This document shows, one piece after another, positions 33,685-43,322 of a stretch of DNA of 46,390 nt (the first letter of the stretch is position 1; each line of letters opens with the position of its first letter). Where the stretch lies: positions 1 to 46,390 of the forward strand of contig NZ_FXSZ01000013.1 of the NCBI RefSeq assembly GCF_900182575.1. The letters are read 5' to 3'. Both the position numbers and the translations under genes were made by a program. The stretch is from Solitalea koreensis (lineage in GTDB: Bacteria; Bacteroidota; Bacteroidia; Sphingobacteriales; Sphingobacteriaceae). The notes under the pieces were generated by a model. That model did not search any database. It was not told the origin of the DNA and was given only the letters and a program-made list of their open reading frames with translations.

Positions 33685-34362
33685 ATGTCACTTATTTTAC
33701 ATCTAGAAACTGCGACGACTTCCTGCTCTGTAGCCTTGGCCAAACAGGGGCAATTATTATCATTAAAAGAACAGAATAGCCCAAATATTCATGCAGGAAT
33801 GATTACGTTATTCATACAGGATGTAATGAAAGAAAGCGGCTATACACCTCAACAATTAGATGCTATTTCCATAAGCATGGGGCCTGGCTCTTATACCGGC
33901 CTTCGAATTGGTGTTTCTACTGCTAAGGGTTTATGTTATGCTTTAGATAAACCTTTAATTTCAGTTAATTCTTTATTGGCAATGGCTAACGGAATGAAAA
34001 CTAAAACCGATGAATCAGTTTTGTTATGCCCGATGATTGATGCCCGCAGAATGGAAGTTTATTCTGCTATTTATAACCATCAATTAGAAGAGATAAGAGA
34101 AACAGTAGCTGAAATTATTGACGAAACTTCTTTTTCAAGCATTCTGCAAGATCAAAAGATATTGTTTTTTGGCAATGGCGCTGGCAAGTGTGCTACAACT
34201 ATAATACATCCCAACGCATCATTTATAAATAATTTCGAAAACTCTGCAGCTTACTTAATTGAACCAGCCTTAGAAAAATTCAACAAAAACATTTTTGAAA
34301 ATGTCGCGTATTTTGAGCCTTTCTATTTAAAAGATTTTTTCGTTACACAGAAGAAAATATAA
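33685..34362 (+). CDS. tsaB: tRNA threonylcarbamoyladenosine biosynthesis protein TsaB
   Basis: A 225-residue ASKHA-fold protein that pairs with TsaD and TsaE to install threonylcarbamoyl-A37 on ANN-decoding tRNAs. The N terminus LILHLETATTSCSVAL and the block SISMGPGSYTGLRIGVSTAKG are typical of the family. It is a scaffold rather than the catalytic subunit. Length is normal. Standalone gene with its own -7 box. Confidence 0.95.
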   Translation: MSLILHLETATTSCSVALAKQGQLLSLKEQNSPNIHAGMITLFIQDVMKESGYTPQQLDAISISMGPGSYTGLRIGVSTAKGLCYALDKPLISVNSLLAMANGMKTKTDESVLLCPMIDARRMEVYSAIYNHQLEEIRETVAEIIDETSFSSILQDQKILFFGNGAGKCATTIIHPNASFINNFENSAAYLIEPALEKFNKNIFENVAYFEPFYLKDFFVTQKKI

Positions 34363-34370
34363 GCCTCGAA

Positions 34371-35342
34371 TTAAATTATTTTCATTAGGCCGGCAATAAT
34401 ACTTTTTAAGCTGACCAACATAACAATTATACCTACTGAAACCATAATTGTTTTTGCTGATATTTTGTTTGAAATTCGTGCAGCTATTGGGGCAGCAATC
34501 GCACTACCAATAACTAAACCTGCAACAACATCCCAATGTATTGTACTAGCCATTGTCACAAAAGTTAACGAACTCAGCATTGCTACAAAAAAACGAGTTG
34601 CTTTAACGGTACCCAATGATGTACGCGGATTACGGCCACCCGCTATTAATGACGATAATACGATAGAGCCCCATCCACCTCCTCCAATTGCATCAATAAA
34701 ACCTCCACTAAATCCAAGTAAGCGGATTTTCTTAAATTTATTTTTAGCAGTTCTGATTGATTTTATTTTAAAGGATTTAGACAAAATTATTGCCCCTAAA
34801 CTAAGAGTATAAAAAGAAATTACAGGTTTAGTGTAACGGCTATAATGTTCCAGCGAGGATAAGAGGTAGGCTCCTATCACAGCTCCTAATATTCCAGGAA
34901 TAACCAACAACCAAAACATCTTTTTGTTAATATTTCTCATTCTTCTGTGCACCCATCCTGCCAGACCGCAACTTAAAATTTCTGATAAATGCACTGCTGC
35001 ACTTGATGATACAGGTGATATACCCATTGAAAGGGCAAAGGTTGTTGAGGTAACACCATACGACATGCCGATGGCTCCGTCAATCATGGCGAAAACAAAA
35101 CCTGCAACAAAGAAATAATAAAAGTTCGGACTAACCCTGCTTACAAAATCTCTAAAGGGAGGGTTAACCTCGAATATCAACGCTACACACAAAACAAGAA
35201 GTACAAAAACTACAATACCAATTATAACTCTTCTTCCTTTTTCAAAGTTTTGAGAATTATTTGTAATCTCAGCACTCTTCACAACCACAACAGTTTGTTT
35301 TACAAGTGCATTTTCTGTTTTTATTACATCAGTTTCGCTCAT
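34371..35342 (-). CDS. TauE/SafE (TSUP) family permease
   Basis: A 323-residue inner-membrane protein with about eight hydrophobic segments, beginning near residue 38 after a hydrophilic N terminus. Two related halves are visible, each with a Gly-rich family-type segment: FAMIDGAIGMSYGVTSTTF in the first and GFIDAIGGGGWGSIVL in the second. The family moves small sulfur-containing anions such as sulfite and organosulfonates, mostly outward. No sulfur metabolism gene is nearby, so the substrate is unknown. Confidence 0.9.
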   Translation of the reverse strand: MSETDVIKTENALVKQTVVVVKSAEITNNSQNFEKGRRVIIGIVVFVLLVLCVALIFEVNPPFRDFVSRVSPNFYYFFVAGFVFAMIDGAIGMSYGVTSTTFALSMGISPVSSSAAVHLSEILSCGLAGWVHRRMRNINKKMFWLLVIPGILGAVIGAYLLSSLEHYSRYTKPVISFYTLSLGAIILSKSFKIKSIRTAKNKFKKIRLLGFSGGFIDAIGGGGWGSIVLSSLIAGGRNPRTSLGTVKATRFFVAMLSSLTFVTMASTIHWDVVAGLVIGSAIAAPIAARISNKISAKTIMVSVGIIVMLVSLKSIIAGLMKII

Positions 35343-35468
35343 AAAATCAGGACACGTTTTTCAAAAATACGTCCCTCAAATATAGTAAATCTATATAACT
35401 AATAGAATATATGGGAATCTTTTTTAGCTCTCAAAATTGTATTAAATTTCACCTCAGTTGTAACCCAC

Positions 35469-35506
35469 TAAAAGGCTAAGGCTTGATAACAAGTCATAGC
35501 CTTTTA
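35469..35506 (-). terminator. Terminator after the DUF5723 gene
   Basis: TAAAAGGCTA (35469-35478) pairs perfectly with TAGCCTTTTA (35497-35506), with a smaller CTTG/CAAG stem inside. It lies just downstream of the minus-strand stop at 35517. Confidence 0.75.
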
Positions 35507-35516
35507 ATTGGTAAAC

Positions 35517-36953
35517 CTACTGATTCTCATAATCTTTTGTTTTTTGTACGCGCTTACGAACTTTTTGATCTGATTTTGAATCAGTAATTGGTATATAGCT
35601 GGCGTTTTCAGAGTAAAAACCTCTACCTAATTTAAATGCCACACCAAAATTAAATTGAGCTGAAGTTTGAGAAGTATAACGGTATGCTGTATTACGGGCA
35701 TCTTTTATCAACTTATAAGTGCCAAATAAATTATCAGAACCCATCATGAAATCGATCCATGGAGCCTGTATCGTAAAATGAGTACCGATTGTAAATGAAT
35801 TATTAGTATTGTACTGTCCTTGTAAAATAAAGTGAAATTGCTCGTAATTGAAATCATTTAACCATGCAATGTCAGATTGAAGGTTCTGCACCGGCACTGA
35901 AACAAAAACCGCTGACCTCCAGAAAGGCATCAACCTATTATTTAAACCCATTTCTAAGCGGGCAGGAAGGTATGTGGTGATTTTTTTCTTTGTAATAGTT
36001 GTATCATTAAATGTTATTAAATCGAGGATATTTTTTCGTGAAAAATCCGGAGCATATGTTCCGTTTATATATCTACGTCCATCAAATACTTTTTCCCGAT
36101 TAAACTCCTTCCAGGTAATAAAACCTATATCACGAAGGTTAATACTGGCATCCATTGTTTCACTTAATTTAGCCGTCATTGCGATTGTTGCCGTAAAACC
36201 AGGGTTTTTAAAATTTGGCAAAAAATGATTGACGTTTATTGAATCGGTTTTACCAAGCAGCCTTTCTTTACCCCTCAAACTTAAATAAAGCATATTTTGG
36301 TCTGGTAAATTACTTGATTTCAGAACATCCATTTGAGACCTGGTAATATTGATATCTGAATAATTCACACCGCTAACGTATCCTACTTTTACGCCTAAAG
36401 CTATTGACTCATTAAATTTACGATGTAAACCAACCGCTATTTGATTGTATGCAGCACCATAACTATTGGTTATGTACTGATCGGTATAACTGCCGGGATG
36501 CAGATTATCAGAATTGATTGAAGATACAGCATCATTCTTTGCCTTACCATAAGCATATCCCCTTGATGAAACATCAAGCATGAGTTCGGTACCTGTTCTG
36601 ATATTAAGTAGATATTTTGCTGAAATGAGATTAATAGCATAAGAACTAAAGCCTATATTATAATGCTGGGGTTTGGCTAGTGATGCATTAAAAATACCCT
36701 GCCCCTGATTCAATATATTGTTACGCATTAACGAGTCGGCGTCACCCCAAACTCTCAAATCACCACTTATAGAAGGAACCAAAAAATTAAAAGCAAAATT
36801 CTTGAAATCTTTATTTAAAACTGCAACAGAGGGATTATCTATAGCTTCAAATAAGGTATTTGTGCCATAAGTTGCAATGCGCTGAGCTTTAACTTGTGCA
36901 GCTACAAATAAAAAACAAAAAAGAAGAAAGGTCAGTTTATTTTTTTGATGCAT
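35517..36953 (-). CDS. DUF5723-like outer-membrane beta-barrel protein
   Basis: A 478-residue exported protein (signal peptide to about VKAQ, residue 23) found in Bacteroidota. Features fitting a beta barrel are many alternating strands, an early LFEAIDNPSVAVLNKDF segment, repeated Gly/aromatic patterns (e.g. GVKVGYVSGVNYSDINI) and a strand pair near the end (FNFGVAFKLGRGFY). The last 30 residues are hydrophilic and basic (KVRKRVQKTKDYENQ), unusual for a barrel terminus. Function unknown; the family name rests on overall pattern. Confidence 0.72.
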   Translation of the reverse strand: MHQKNKLTFLLFCFLFVAAQVKAQRIATYGTNTLFEAIDNPSVAVLNKDFKNFAFNFLVPSISGDLRVWGDADSLMRNNILNQGQGIFNASLAKPQHYNIGFSSYAINLISAKYLLNIRTGTELMLDVSSRGYAYGKAKNDAVSSINSDNLHPGSYTDQYITNSYGAAYNQIAVGLHRKFNESIALGVKVGYVSGVNYSDINITRSQMDVLKSSNLPDQNMLYLSLRGKERLLGKTDSINVNHFLPNFKNPGFTATIAMTAKLSETMDASINLRDIGFITWKEFNREKVFDGRRYINGTYAPDFSRKNILDLITFNDTTITKKKITTYLPARLEMGLNNRLMPFWRSAVFVSVPVQNLQSDIAWLNDFNYEQFHFILQGQYNTNNSFTIGTHFTIQAPWIDFMMGSDNLFGTYKLIKDARNTAYRYTSQTSAQFNFGVAFKLGRGFYSENASYIPITDSKSDQKVRKRVQKTKDYENQ

Positions 36954-37068
36954 AGGTTGTTTATACTTTTAATTAAGAAATAGGTTGCGAATTATTTTTT
37001 CATCAGGCACCATTTTAACAAAAATATACTTTTATGAGTGTTAAATGTTACTTATAATTATGAGTTGT

Positions 37069-37076
37069 TAACTTTG
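37069..37076 (+). promoter_or_regulatory. Promoter -7 box of the DUF423 gene (TAACTTTG)
   Basis: TAACTTTG, followed by CAGC, matches TAnnTTTG and lies 24 bp before the ATG at 37101. It is the same box as at tsaB. Confidence 0.55.
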
Positions 37077-37100
37077 CAGCACTTAAACTCATCTAAAAAT

Positions 37101-37493
37101 ATGCAAAAAACCACATTGATCCTTGTTGCTCTCTCCGGAATGTTGGCAGTAGCACTTGGAGCCTTCGGAGCTCATGGCCTAAAAAATGTTCTCACACCCG
37201 ATCAAATGGCGATTTGGGAGAAAGGAATACAGTACCAATTTTACCATACCTTCCCGATGTTGGTTTTGGCTTTCTACCCTAAAATAAATATTAAAGGTTC
37301 ATTTATTCGTGCAATTTGGTTTTTTCTGGCAGGAATTTTACTTTTTTCGGGTTCCTTATATATTATTGCAGTTAAAGATCTAATTGGTTTAAGCAACATA
37401 AATTACATTGGCATCATCACTCCTATTGGCGGGGTTTCATTTATCTTAGGCTGGTTATCGATACTTTGGGGTGCCTTGCGTGAGCGAGTTTAA
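37101..37493 (+). CDS. DUF423 family small membrane protein
   Basis: A 130-residue inner-membrane protein with four hydrophobic segments. The family signature GMLAVALGAFGAHGLK occurs in the first helix and loop, followed by WEKGIQYQFYHTFPMLVLAF and the closing GGVSFILGWLSILWGAL. Members are widespread but have no established function. The ATG at 37101 follows the -7 box by the usual distance; an upstream in-frame start at 37038 would precede the promoter. Confidence 0.92.
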   Translation: MQKTTLILVALSGMLAVALGAFGAHGLKNVLTPDQMAIWEKGIQYQFYHTFPMLVLAFYPKINIKGSFIRAIWFFLAGILLFSGSLYIIAVKDLIGLSNINYIGIITPIGGVSFILGWLSILWGALRERV

Positions 37494-37532
37494 TAATCAA
37501 TTACCCCTTAAATACTTTTTATAAAGCAACAC

Positions 37533-40034
37533 TTGAATTTACTATCCGATACATCAATAGAAAATAATTACGAAAACGAAGGCAGACTTACTCTATTTGT
37601 AGAAGTAATATTGCCTTTGGCCATTTCAAAGAATTATACTTATCGGATACCTTATGAGTTAAATATTGAAGTTAAAGTCGGCAAGCGTGTAGTTGTGCAG
37701 TTTGGAAAGAATAAAGTGTACACCGCTTTAATTTATAAAATTGGAACTCGTGCTCCTGAACTTTACGAAGCCAAGTATATTTTATCAATTCTTGATAACG
37801 AACCTATTACAACCGAAAATCAACTGCATTCTTGGGAATGGATGGCTTCGTATTACATGTGTTCTATTGGGGAGATAATGAATGCGGCTCTCCCATCTGC
37901 CTTAAAACTTGCCAGCGAAACGCGAATAACTTTAAATCGGGAAGCTGAATTTGATAAAAGTCTATTAACTGATAAGGAGTTTTTAGTGGTCGATGCGCTC
38001 GATATTAAAGCCGAACTTACTTTAAACGACATCATCAAGTTGTTGGGACAAAAAACAGTCATGCCTATCATTAAATCGCTGAGTGAAAAGCGAATCATTA
38101 TGGTGATAGAAGAATTGCAACAAGGCTATAAACCCCGAATTGAAAGCTTTGTAAGTTTGAACCCAACTTATTTTGATCAGGATCGTTTGCGAGATCTATT
38201 TCAAGTATTGGAACGGGCCCCCAAACAAGTTGATTTGCTAATGACTTATCTGCGTTTATCAAAACTCAAGAAAGAAGTTAGTAAAAAAGGCTTATTGGAA
38301 GAAAGTGCTTCTTCGCCTGCAGTATTCAATGCATTGGTTGAAAAAGAAATTTTTTCTTTAGAAAAAAAAGAAGTTAGTCGTTTTAAAACTGACGAAATAG
38401 AAATTATTCGCAATTTCGAACTATCAGCGGCACAACAAGATGCTCTGGAAACAATTCAAGCAGGATTTACAGAAAACAGACCTGTTTTATTGCAAGGCGT
38501 AACTTCATCGGGCAAAACACAGCTTTACATAAGGCTTATTGAAGCCTGTATACAACAAGGAAAACAATCCCTTTATTTATTACCTGAAATTGCGTTGACT
38601 GCTCAAATGATTGAGCGTTTAAAAGCTTACTTTGGTGATAAAATTGGCATTTATCACTCGAAATTTAATGATAATGAACGCGCCGAAGTTTGGAAAAAAG
38701 TTCTGAAAGGCGAATATAGAATTGTTCTCGGAGCACGCTCATCTATCTTTTTACCATTTACCGATTTAGGATTGATCATAGTTGATGAAGAGCATGAAAA
38801 CTCATACAAACAATACGATCCAGCTCCTCGCTATAATGCTCGTGATATCGCCCTTTATTTATCAAAATTACATACTGCGTCCATCGTTTTAGGATCTGCC
38901 ACGCCATCCCTCGAAAGTTATTTTAATGTCAAGTCGGGTCGTTATCGTTTGGCTTCATTGCAAGAGCGATACGGAGGCGTTAAGTTACCCGAAATCGTAA
39001 TTACAGACCTTGCTCAAGAACGAAAACAGAGGTCAATGAAATCGCATTTCTCAGGAATGTTATTCAGAGCGATGGAGCAAGCACTTGAACGAAAAGAACA
39101 GATCATTTTATTTCAAAATCGTAGAGGATATGCGCCAATGCTGGTGTGTTCGACCTGCGCCTACACACCTAAATGCGTACAATGCGACATCAGCCTTACC
39201 TATCATAAACACGATCATAAATTACATTGTCATTATTGTGGTTACAAACAAACTATTTTTCATTTGTGCCCTGCTTGTGGGGGCACTCAAATTGAGCAAA
39301 AAGGATTTGGAACCGAAAAAATTGAAGATGAATTAGCCATTCTATTGCCCAATGCACGCATTACCCGGATGGATTTAGATACCACTCGAACAAAATTTGG
39401 GTATCAGCAGATTATAAATGATTTTGAAGATCGAAAAATTGACATTTTGGTGGGAACACAAATGGTTACCAAAGGGTTGGATTTTGAAAACGTGAGTTTA
39501 ATAGGCATTCTAAACGCTGACGCAATGCTCAATTTCCCTGATTTCAGAGCGTTTGAACGTAGTTTCCAGCTTATGACTCAGGTAAGTGGTCGAGCAGGCC
39601 GACGCAGTGATCGAGGAAAAGTGATTATTCAAACTTATCAGCCGCAACATAAAATAATTGATTGGGTTAAGCACAACGACATTCAATCTCTATATAAAAG
39701 CGAATTAGCCGAACGCAGTAGTTTTCACTATCCACCCTATTTCAGATTAATTCAACTTGACATAAAGCATAAAGAGATAGAAAAGTTAAATGCTGCCGCA
39801 GATATGCTTGGGAGGGAACTGAAACAACAACTCGGGAATCGTGTATTGGGGCCGGAGTTTCCTTTGGTAAATCGAATACGTAACTTGTACATTAAAACGT
39901 TGCTCATCAAAATTGAGAAGGAAAATATTTCATTGTCGAGGGTAAAACAAGTGATTTCGGAGTCTATTGCTCATTTCTACAGGGAAAGCGAATACAAAAC
40001 CACAATTATAAAGATTGACGTGGATCCGTACTAA
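37533..40034 (+). CDS. priA: Primosomal protein N' (replication restart helicase)
   Basis: An 833-residue superfamily 2 helicase that recognises stalled forks and reloads the replicative helicase. The N-terminal DNA-binding domain (about 20-130, FVEVILPLAISKNYTYRIP) is followed by Walker A GVTSSGKT (about 321-328), DEEH (about 418-421) with the PriA-type RYNARD segment, a Zn-binding insert of eight cysteines (about 539-587; e.g. CSTCAYTPKCVQC and CHYCGY) and helicase motifs V and VI (VGTQMVTKGLDF, QVSGRAGRR). There is no ATG near the start; TTG at 37533 is the first candidate. Confidence 0.96.
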   Translation: MNLLSDTSIENNYENEGRLTLFVEVILPLAISKNYTYRIPYELNIEVKVGKRVVVQFGKNKVYTALIYKIGTRAPELYEAKYILSILDNEPITTENQLHSWEWMASYYMCSIGEIMNAALPSALKLASETRITLNREAEFDKSLLTDKEFLVVDALDIKAELTLNDIIKLLGQKTVMPIIKSLSEKRIIMVIEELQQGYKPRIESFVSLNPTYFDQDRLRDLFQVLERAPKQVDLLMTYLRLSKLKKEVSKKGLLEESASSPAVFNALVEKEIFSLEKKEVSRFKTDEIEIIRNFELSAAQQDALETIQAGFTENRPVLLQGVTSSGKTQLYIRLIEACIQQGKQSLYLLPEIALTAQMIERLKAYFGDKIGIYHSKFNDNERAEVWKKVLKGEYRIVLGARSSIFLPFTDLGLIIVDEEHENSYKQYDPAPRYNARDIALYLSKLHTASIVLGSATPSLESYFNVKSGRYRLASLQERYGGVKLPEIVITDLAQERKQRSMKSHFSGMLFRAMEQALERKEQIILFQNRRGYAPMLVCSTCAYTPKCVQCDISLTYHKHDHKLHCHYCGYKQTIFHLCPACGGTQIEQKGFGTEKIEDELAILLPNARITRMDLDTTRTKFGYQQIINDFEDRKIDILVGTQMVTKGLDFENVSLIGILNADAMLNFPDFRAFERSFQLMTQVSGRAGRRSDRGKVIIQTYQPQHKIIDWVKHNDIQSLYKSELAERSSFHYPPYFRLIQLDIKHKEIEKLNAAADMLGRELKQQLGNRVLGPEFPLVNRIRNLYIKTLLIKIEKENISLSRVKQVISESIAHFYRESEYKTTIIKIDVDPY

Positions 40035-40176
40035 TTGTAACTTCCAACGTTGTAGCTAGAATATTAAGGTAATTGCGCCAATTTTAAGCATTTCAACACA
40101 TATCAGGAAAGTTTGAAAATTGGATATCAGGACACAACAACTTATAAACACATGTCAAAAACCGGCCTATTTGTGT

Positions 40177-40184
40177 TATTTTTG
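40177..40184 (+). promoter_or_regulatory. pcm promoter -7 box (TATTTTTG)
   Basis: TATTTTTG fits TAnnTTTG and lies 28 bp before the pcm ATG at 40213. Confidence 0.45.
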
Positions 40185-40212
40185 ATGTTTATAATCTAAT
40201 TATCATTTTATA

Positions 40213-40857
40213 ATGATTGACACCTATAAACATAAAGGATTACGTAAAATACTTGTACGAACGATTAAAGAGAAAGGGATTAAAGACGAACGAGTTCTTA
40301 AAGCAATCGAAAAAATACCGCGTCATTTTTTTGTCGAAAAATATTCAGATGAAATAGCTTATGCCGACAAAGCATTGAAGATTGATGCCGGTCAAACTAT
40401 ATCTCAACCGTATACTGTAGCCTATCAAAGCGAATTATTACATATACAGCCAGGCGACAAGGTATTAGAAATCGGGACAGGATCCGGTTATCAAACCGCT
40501 ATCTTACTTGAACTTGGAGCAACTGTTTACACGATTGAACGGCAGGAAATGCTGTATAAAAAAACAACCGCGTTCTTGCCAACCCTGGGATATAACCCAC
40601 ATTTTTTTCTTGGAGATGGCTCCAACGGAATCCCAGAACATGCTCCTTACAATAAAATCATTGTAACAGCTGGTGCTCCAATAGTTCCAGAAACCCTTTT
40701 AAAACAACTTACAATTGGAGGCTTACTGGTTATTCCAGTTGGTGATGAACATGTTCAAAAAATGACTACCGTACTAAGAATTAGCGAGACGGATTATGAA
40801 AAGATTGAACTTGATCAATTTAGATTTGTTCCGCTGATTGGCGATAAAGCCTGGTAA
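40213..40857 (+). CDS. pcm: Protein-L-isoaspartate O-methyltransferase
   Basis: A 214-residue SAM-dependent methyltransferase that starts repair of isoaspartyl residues in aged proteins. The SAM-binding motif I reads VLEIGTGSGYQTAIL (about 84-98), preceded by the family block GQTISQPYTVAYQSELL and followed by YTIERQ and by post-motif strands KIIVTAGAP and GGLLVIPVG. Length is normal. It is a single gene between priA and the convergent smpB. Confidence 0.95.
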   Translation: MIDTYKHKGLRKILVRTIKEKGIKDERVLKAIEKIPRHFFVEKYSDEIAYADKALKIDAGQTISQPYTVAYQSELLHIQPGDKVLEIGTGSGYQTAILLELGATVYTIERQEMLYKKTTAFLPTLGYNPHFFLGDGSNGIPEHAPYNKIIVTAGAPIVPETLLKQLTIGGLLVIPVGDEHVQKMTTVLRISETDYEKIELDQFRFVPLIGDKAW

Positions 40858-40881
40858 TTAGTTACGAGTTGCAGATTGTTG

Positions 40882-40933
40882 GTTTCGAGTTATTAAAAAA
40901 CCTAACTCACTCCTAAAAGCTGTAACTCGAAAC
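40882..40933. terminator. Inverted repeat between pcm and smpB
   Basis: GTTTCGAGTT (40882-40891) is complementary to AACTCGAAAC (40924-40933). A second, related GTTACGAGTT copy at 40861-40870 could pair instead. It lies between converging genes and may end both transcripts, though it lacks a classic T run. Confidence 0.55.
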
Positions 40934-40935
40934 AC

Positions 40936-41403
40936 CTAAACCTTTCGGGCTCTTCCCATTTCAACCTTCGCATCACGCTCTTTAATACTATCGCGTTTAT
41001 CGAATTCCTTTTTACCTTGTGCTAACGCTATTTCAATTTTAGCAAATCCACGTTCATTCACAAACATGTATAAAGGAACAATGGTTAATCCCTTTTCTTT
41101 AGTTTTGGCTTGAAGTTTTTTCAGTTCTTTTTTCTGAAGCAGCAATACGCGATCACGCTTGGCTTCATGGTTATAAAACGAACCATGTGAATACTCAGCA
41201 ATGTGCATGTTTCTAACGTATAACACATCCCCAATAAATGCACAAAATGCATCATTGATATTTACCTTGCTTTGTCGTATCGCTTTTATCTCGGTACCCA
41301 ACAATTGTATGCCTGCCGTGTATTTTTCGAGAATGCTGTATTCAAAGTAGGCCTTTTTATTCTTAATATTTACTTTGCTCTGGGTATTTTTATTGTCTGA
41401 CAT
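40936..41403 (-). CDS. smpB: SsrA-binding protein SmpB
   Basis: A 155-residue basic protein that partners tmRNA in rescuing stalled ribosomes. The N-terminal block NKKAYFEYSILEKYTAGIQLLGTEIKAIR (read here as KAYFEYSILEKY and LLGTEIKAIRQ), the middle MHIAEYSHGSFYNHE and the C-terminal KKEFDKRDSIKERD tail are diagnostic. Length is typical. The tmRNA gene itself was not found in the window. Confidence 0.97.
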   Translation of the reverse strand: MSDNKNTQSKVNIKNKKAYFEYSILEKYTAGIQLLGTEIKAIRQSKVNINDAFCAFIGDVLYVRNMHIAEYSHGSFYNHEAKRDRVLLLQKKELKKLQAKTKEKGLTIVPLYMFVNERGFAKIEIALAQGKKEFDKRDSIKERDAKVEMGRARKV

Positions 41404-41435
41404 TTAAAAAACATGATTCAATAATTCAATCATTA

Positions 41436-43319
41436 TTACTTCACAATCAGAACCGGCACTTTTACTTGGTGACGTACTGAATCTACTGTAGCCCCAAATA
41501 TAACATCTTTTAAGCCTTTATGCCCATGTGCTCCCATTATTAAAATATCAGCTTCACTTTCATTGACAATTTCAGAAATAGCTTTTGCCGGATTACCATA
41601 ACCAATGCGATGTTTTACGGTGTACCCCATTTTTGTAATCTCAGCTTCATATTTAAGCAGGTTGGCTTCGTCGCTACGTGTTTCCAAATCGGTTGTGGAC
41701 GCTCCATAATAACGAGCTCCGGCTGATTCTACAATATGAATCAATAAATATTCAGCGTTTTTACCTCCTTGGTACAATGCGCTTTTAATTGTACGACCAT
41801 CCATAGAAGAAAAATCAACTGTAATACATATCGTTTTATATTGAATATCAGAAGGGGCCTCAAGCATAACGGCATCTCCATGAGGAAGAAGTTGTACATC
41901 TTTTCTACGTTTCTGAATAAAAGGAGCAATTATTACATAGATTAATAATAAAGCTACAATTATCGTTATGGGTAAAACCAATGCGTATAAATAAATAGCG
42001 TTATCTCCAGCATTCTTAATCCATCCACTCATTTCTTCAATAACTAATTTCACATTAAGAGCAACAATGATGAATGCCGAAAGCCAAGCTAAAACCTTAA
42101 CCCAATTTTTAATTGCAAAATCTCTCATTTCTTCCTTATCACTGCAAAAATGGATTAAAGGAATTACCGCAAAGCCTAATTGCAGACTTAGCACCACTTG
42201 ACTAAAGACAAGCAACTCTCCTAATGAATCATCACCAAACTGTACAATGCAGAAAACGGCAGGACTTATCGCCAATAAACGCGTAATTAAACGACGCAAC
42301 CAAGGACGAATGCGTAGATGAAGATATCCCTCCATTATAATTTGTCCTGCAAGGGTGCCGGTAATGGTAGAACTTTGTCCGGAAGCTATCAAGGCAACGG
42401 CAAATAAGGCTGGTGCCAAACTTCCAAATATGGAATTTAAGAGTTTATGAGCATCTTCAATTTCAGCCACATCACGCATTCCATTATTATGAAAAGCTGC
42501 TGCAGCCAAAATAAGAATAGCCGCATTCACAAAAAAAGCAATATTCAGAGCAATACCGGTATCAATAAAATTGAATTTTAATGCATCTTTTATACCGGTG
42601 AACGAACGGGAAATTTTTCGTGTTTGAACCAGAGATGAATGCAAATATAAATTATGAGGCATCACTGTGGCTCCAATAATACCAATTGCAATATATAAAG
42701 CCTCACCTGATAACATTGATGGAGCAAAACCTGCTGCAACCTCGCTAATTACAGGCTTGGCAATAACAAGTTCAATGAAAAACGAAACGCCAATCACAAA
42801 AATCATAGAAATAATAAAGCGTTCCATGGTACGAATACCTTTTTGCATCAAGAAGAGGATGATCAATGTATCAAATGCAGTAATCAATACCCCATATAAA
42901 ACCGGAATATGAAATAACAAATGTAAACCGATGGCCATACCAATTACTTCAGCTAAGTCACAGGCGGCTATCGCGATTTCAGCAAGTATGTACAAAGGAA
43001 TATTAATTATAGCAGGATAGGTTTTTCGTGACGCCTGAGCCAGATCCAGACCACGCACCACTCCTAACCGGGTACTTAAGCTTTGCAGCAGCAGCGCCAT
43101 TAAATTTGACATGAGCAAAACCCAAATAAGGCTGTAGCCAAACTTACTACCTCCGGCCAGATCTGTTGCCCAATTACCTGGATCCATATAACCAACACTT
43201 ACCAAATATGCAGGACCAGCAAAAGCCATAAGTTTTCTCCAAGGGCTTTTATGTTCAGGAATGGCTACCGAAGAGTGTACTTCACTTAATGAATCCGATG
43301 ACTGTTCTTTATAGGCCAT
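41436..43319 (-). CDS. Nramp-family divalent metal transporter fused to a universal stress protein domain
   Basis: A 627-residue protein. The first 470 or so residues form an Nramp (MntH-type) proton-coupled Mn/Fe transporter with about eleven helices; metal-site residues are visible in MDPGNW (Asp46, Asn49) and MPHNLYLHS (around residue 217). The last 135 residues form a UspA domain with the nucleotide-binding signature GAHGHKG...FGATVDSV. Bacterial Nramp proteins usually end at about 410-450 residues, so the cytosolic stress-protein domain is an addition that may sense ATP or energy state. It follows the MntR-type repressor gene by 3 bp, implying joint control by metal. Confidence 0.94.
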   Translation of the reverse strand: MAYKEQSSDSLSEVHSSVAIPEHKSPWRKLMAFAGPAYLVSVGYMDPGNWATDLAGGSKFGYSLIWVLLMSNLMALLLQSLSTRLGVVRGLDLAQASRKTYPAIINIPLYILAEIAIAACDLAEVIGMAIGLHLLFHIPVLYGVLITAFDTLIILFLMQKGIRTMERFIISMIFVIGVSFFIELVIAKPVISEVAAGFAPSMLSGEALYIAIGIIGATVMPHNLYLHSSLVQTRKISRSFTGIKDALKFNFIDTGIALNIAFFVNAAILILAAAAFHNNGMRDVAEIEDAHKLLNSIFGSLAPALFAVALIASGQSSTITGTLAGQIIMEGYLHLRIRPWLRRLITRLLAISPAVFCIVQFGDDSLGELLVFSQVVLSLQLGFAVIPLIHFCSDKEEMRDFAIKNWVKVLAWLSAFIIVALNVKLVIEEMSGWIKNAGDNAIYLYALVLPITIIVALLLIYVIIAPFIQKRRKDVQLLPHGDAVMLEAPSDIQYKTICITVDFSSMDGRTIKSALYQGGKNAEYLLIHIVESAGARYYGASTTDLETRSDEANLLKYEAEITKMGYTVKHRIGYGNPAKAISEIVNESEADILIMGAHGHKGLKDVIFGATVDSVRHQVKVPVLIVK

Positions 43320-43322
43320 AAT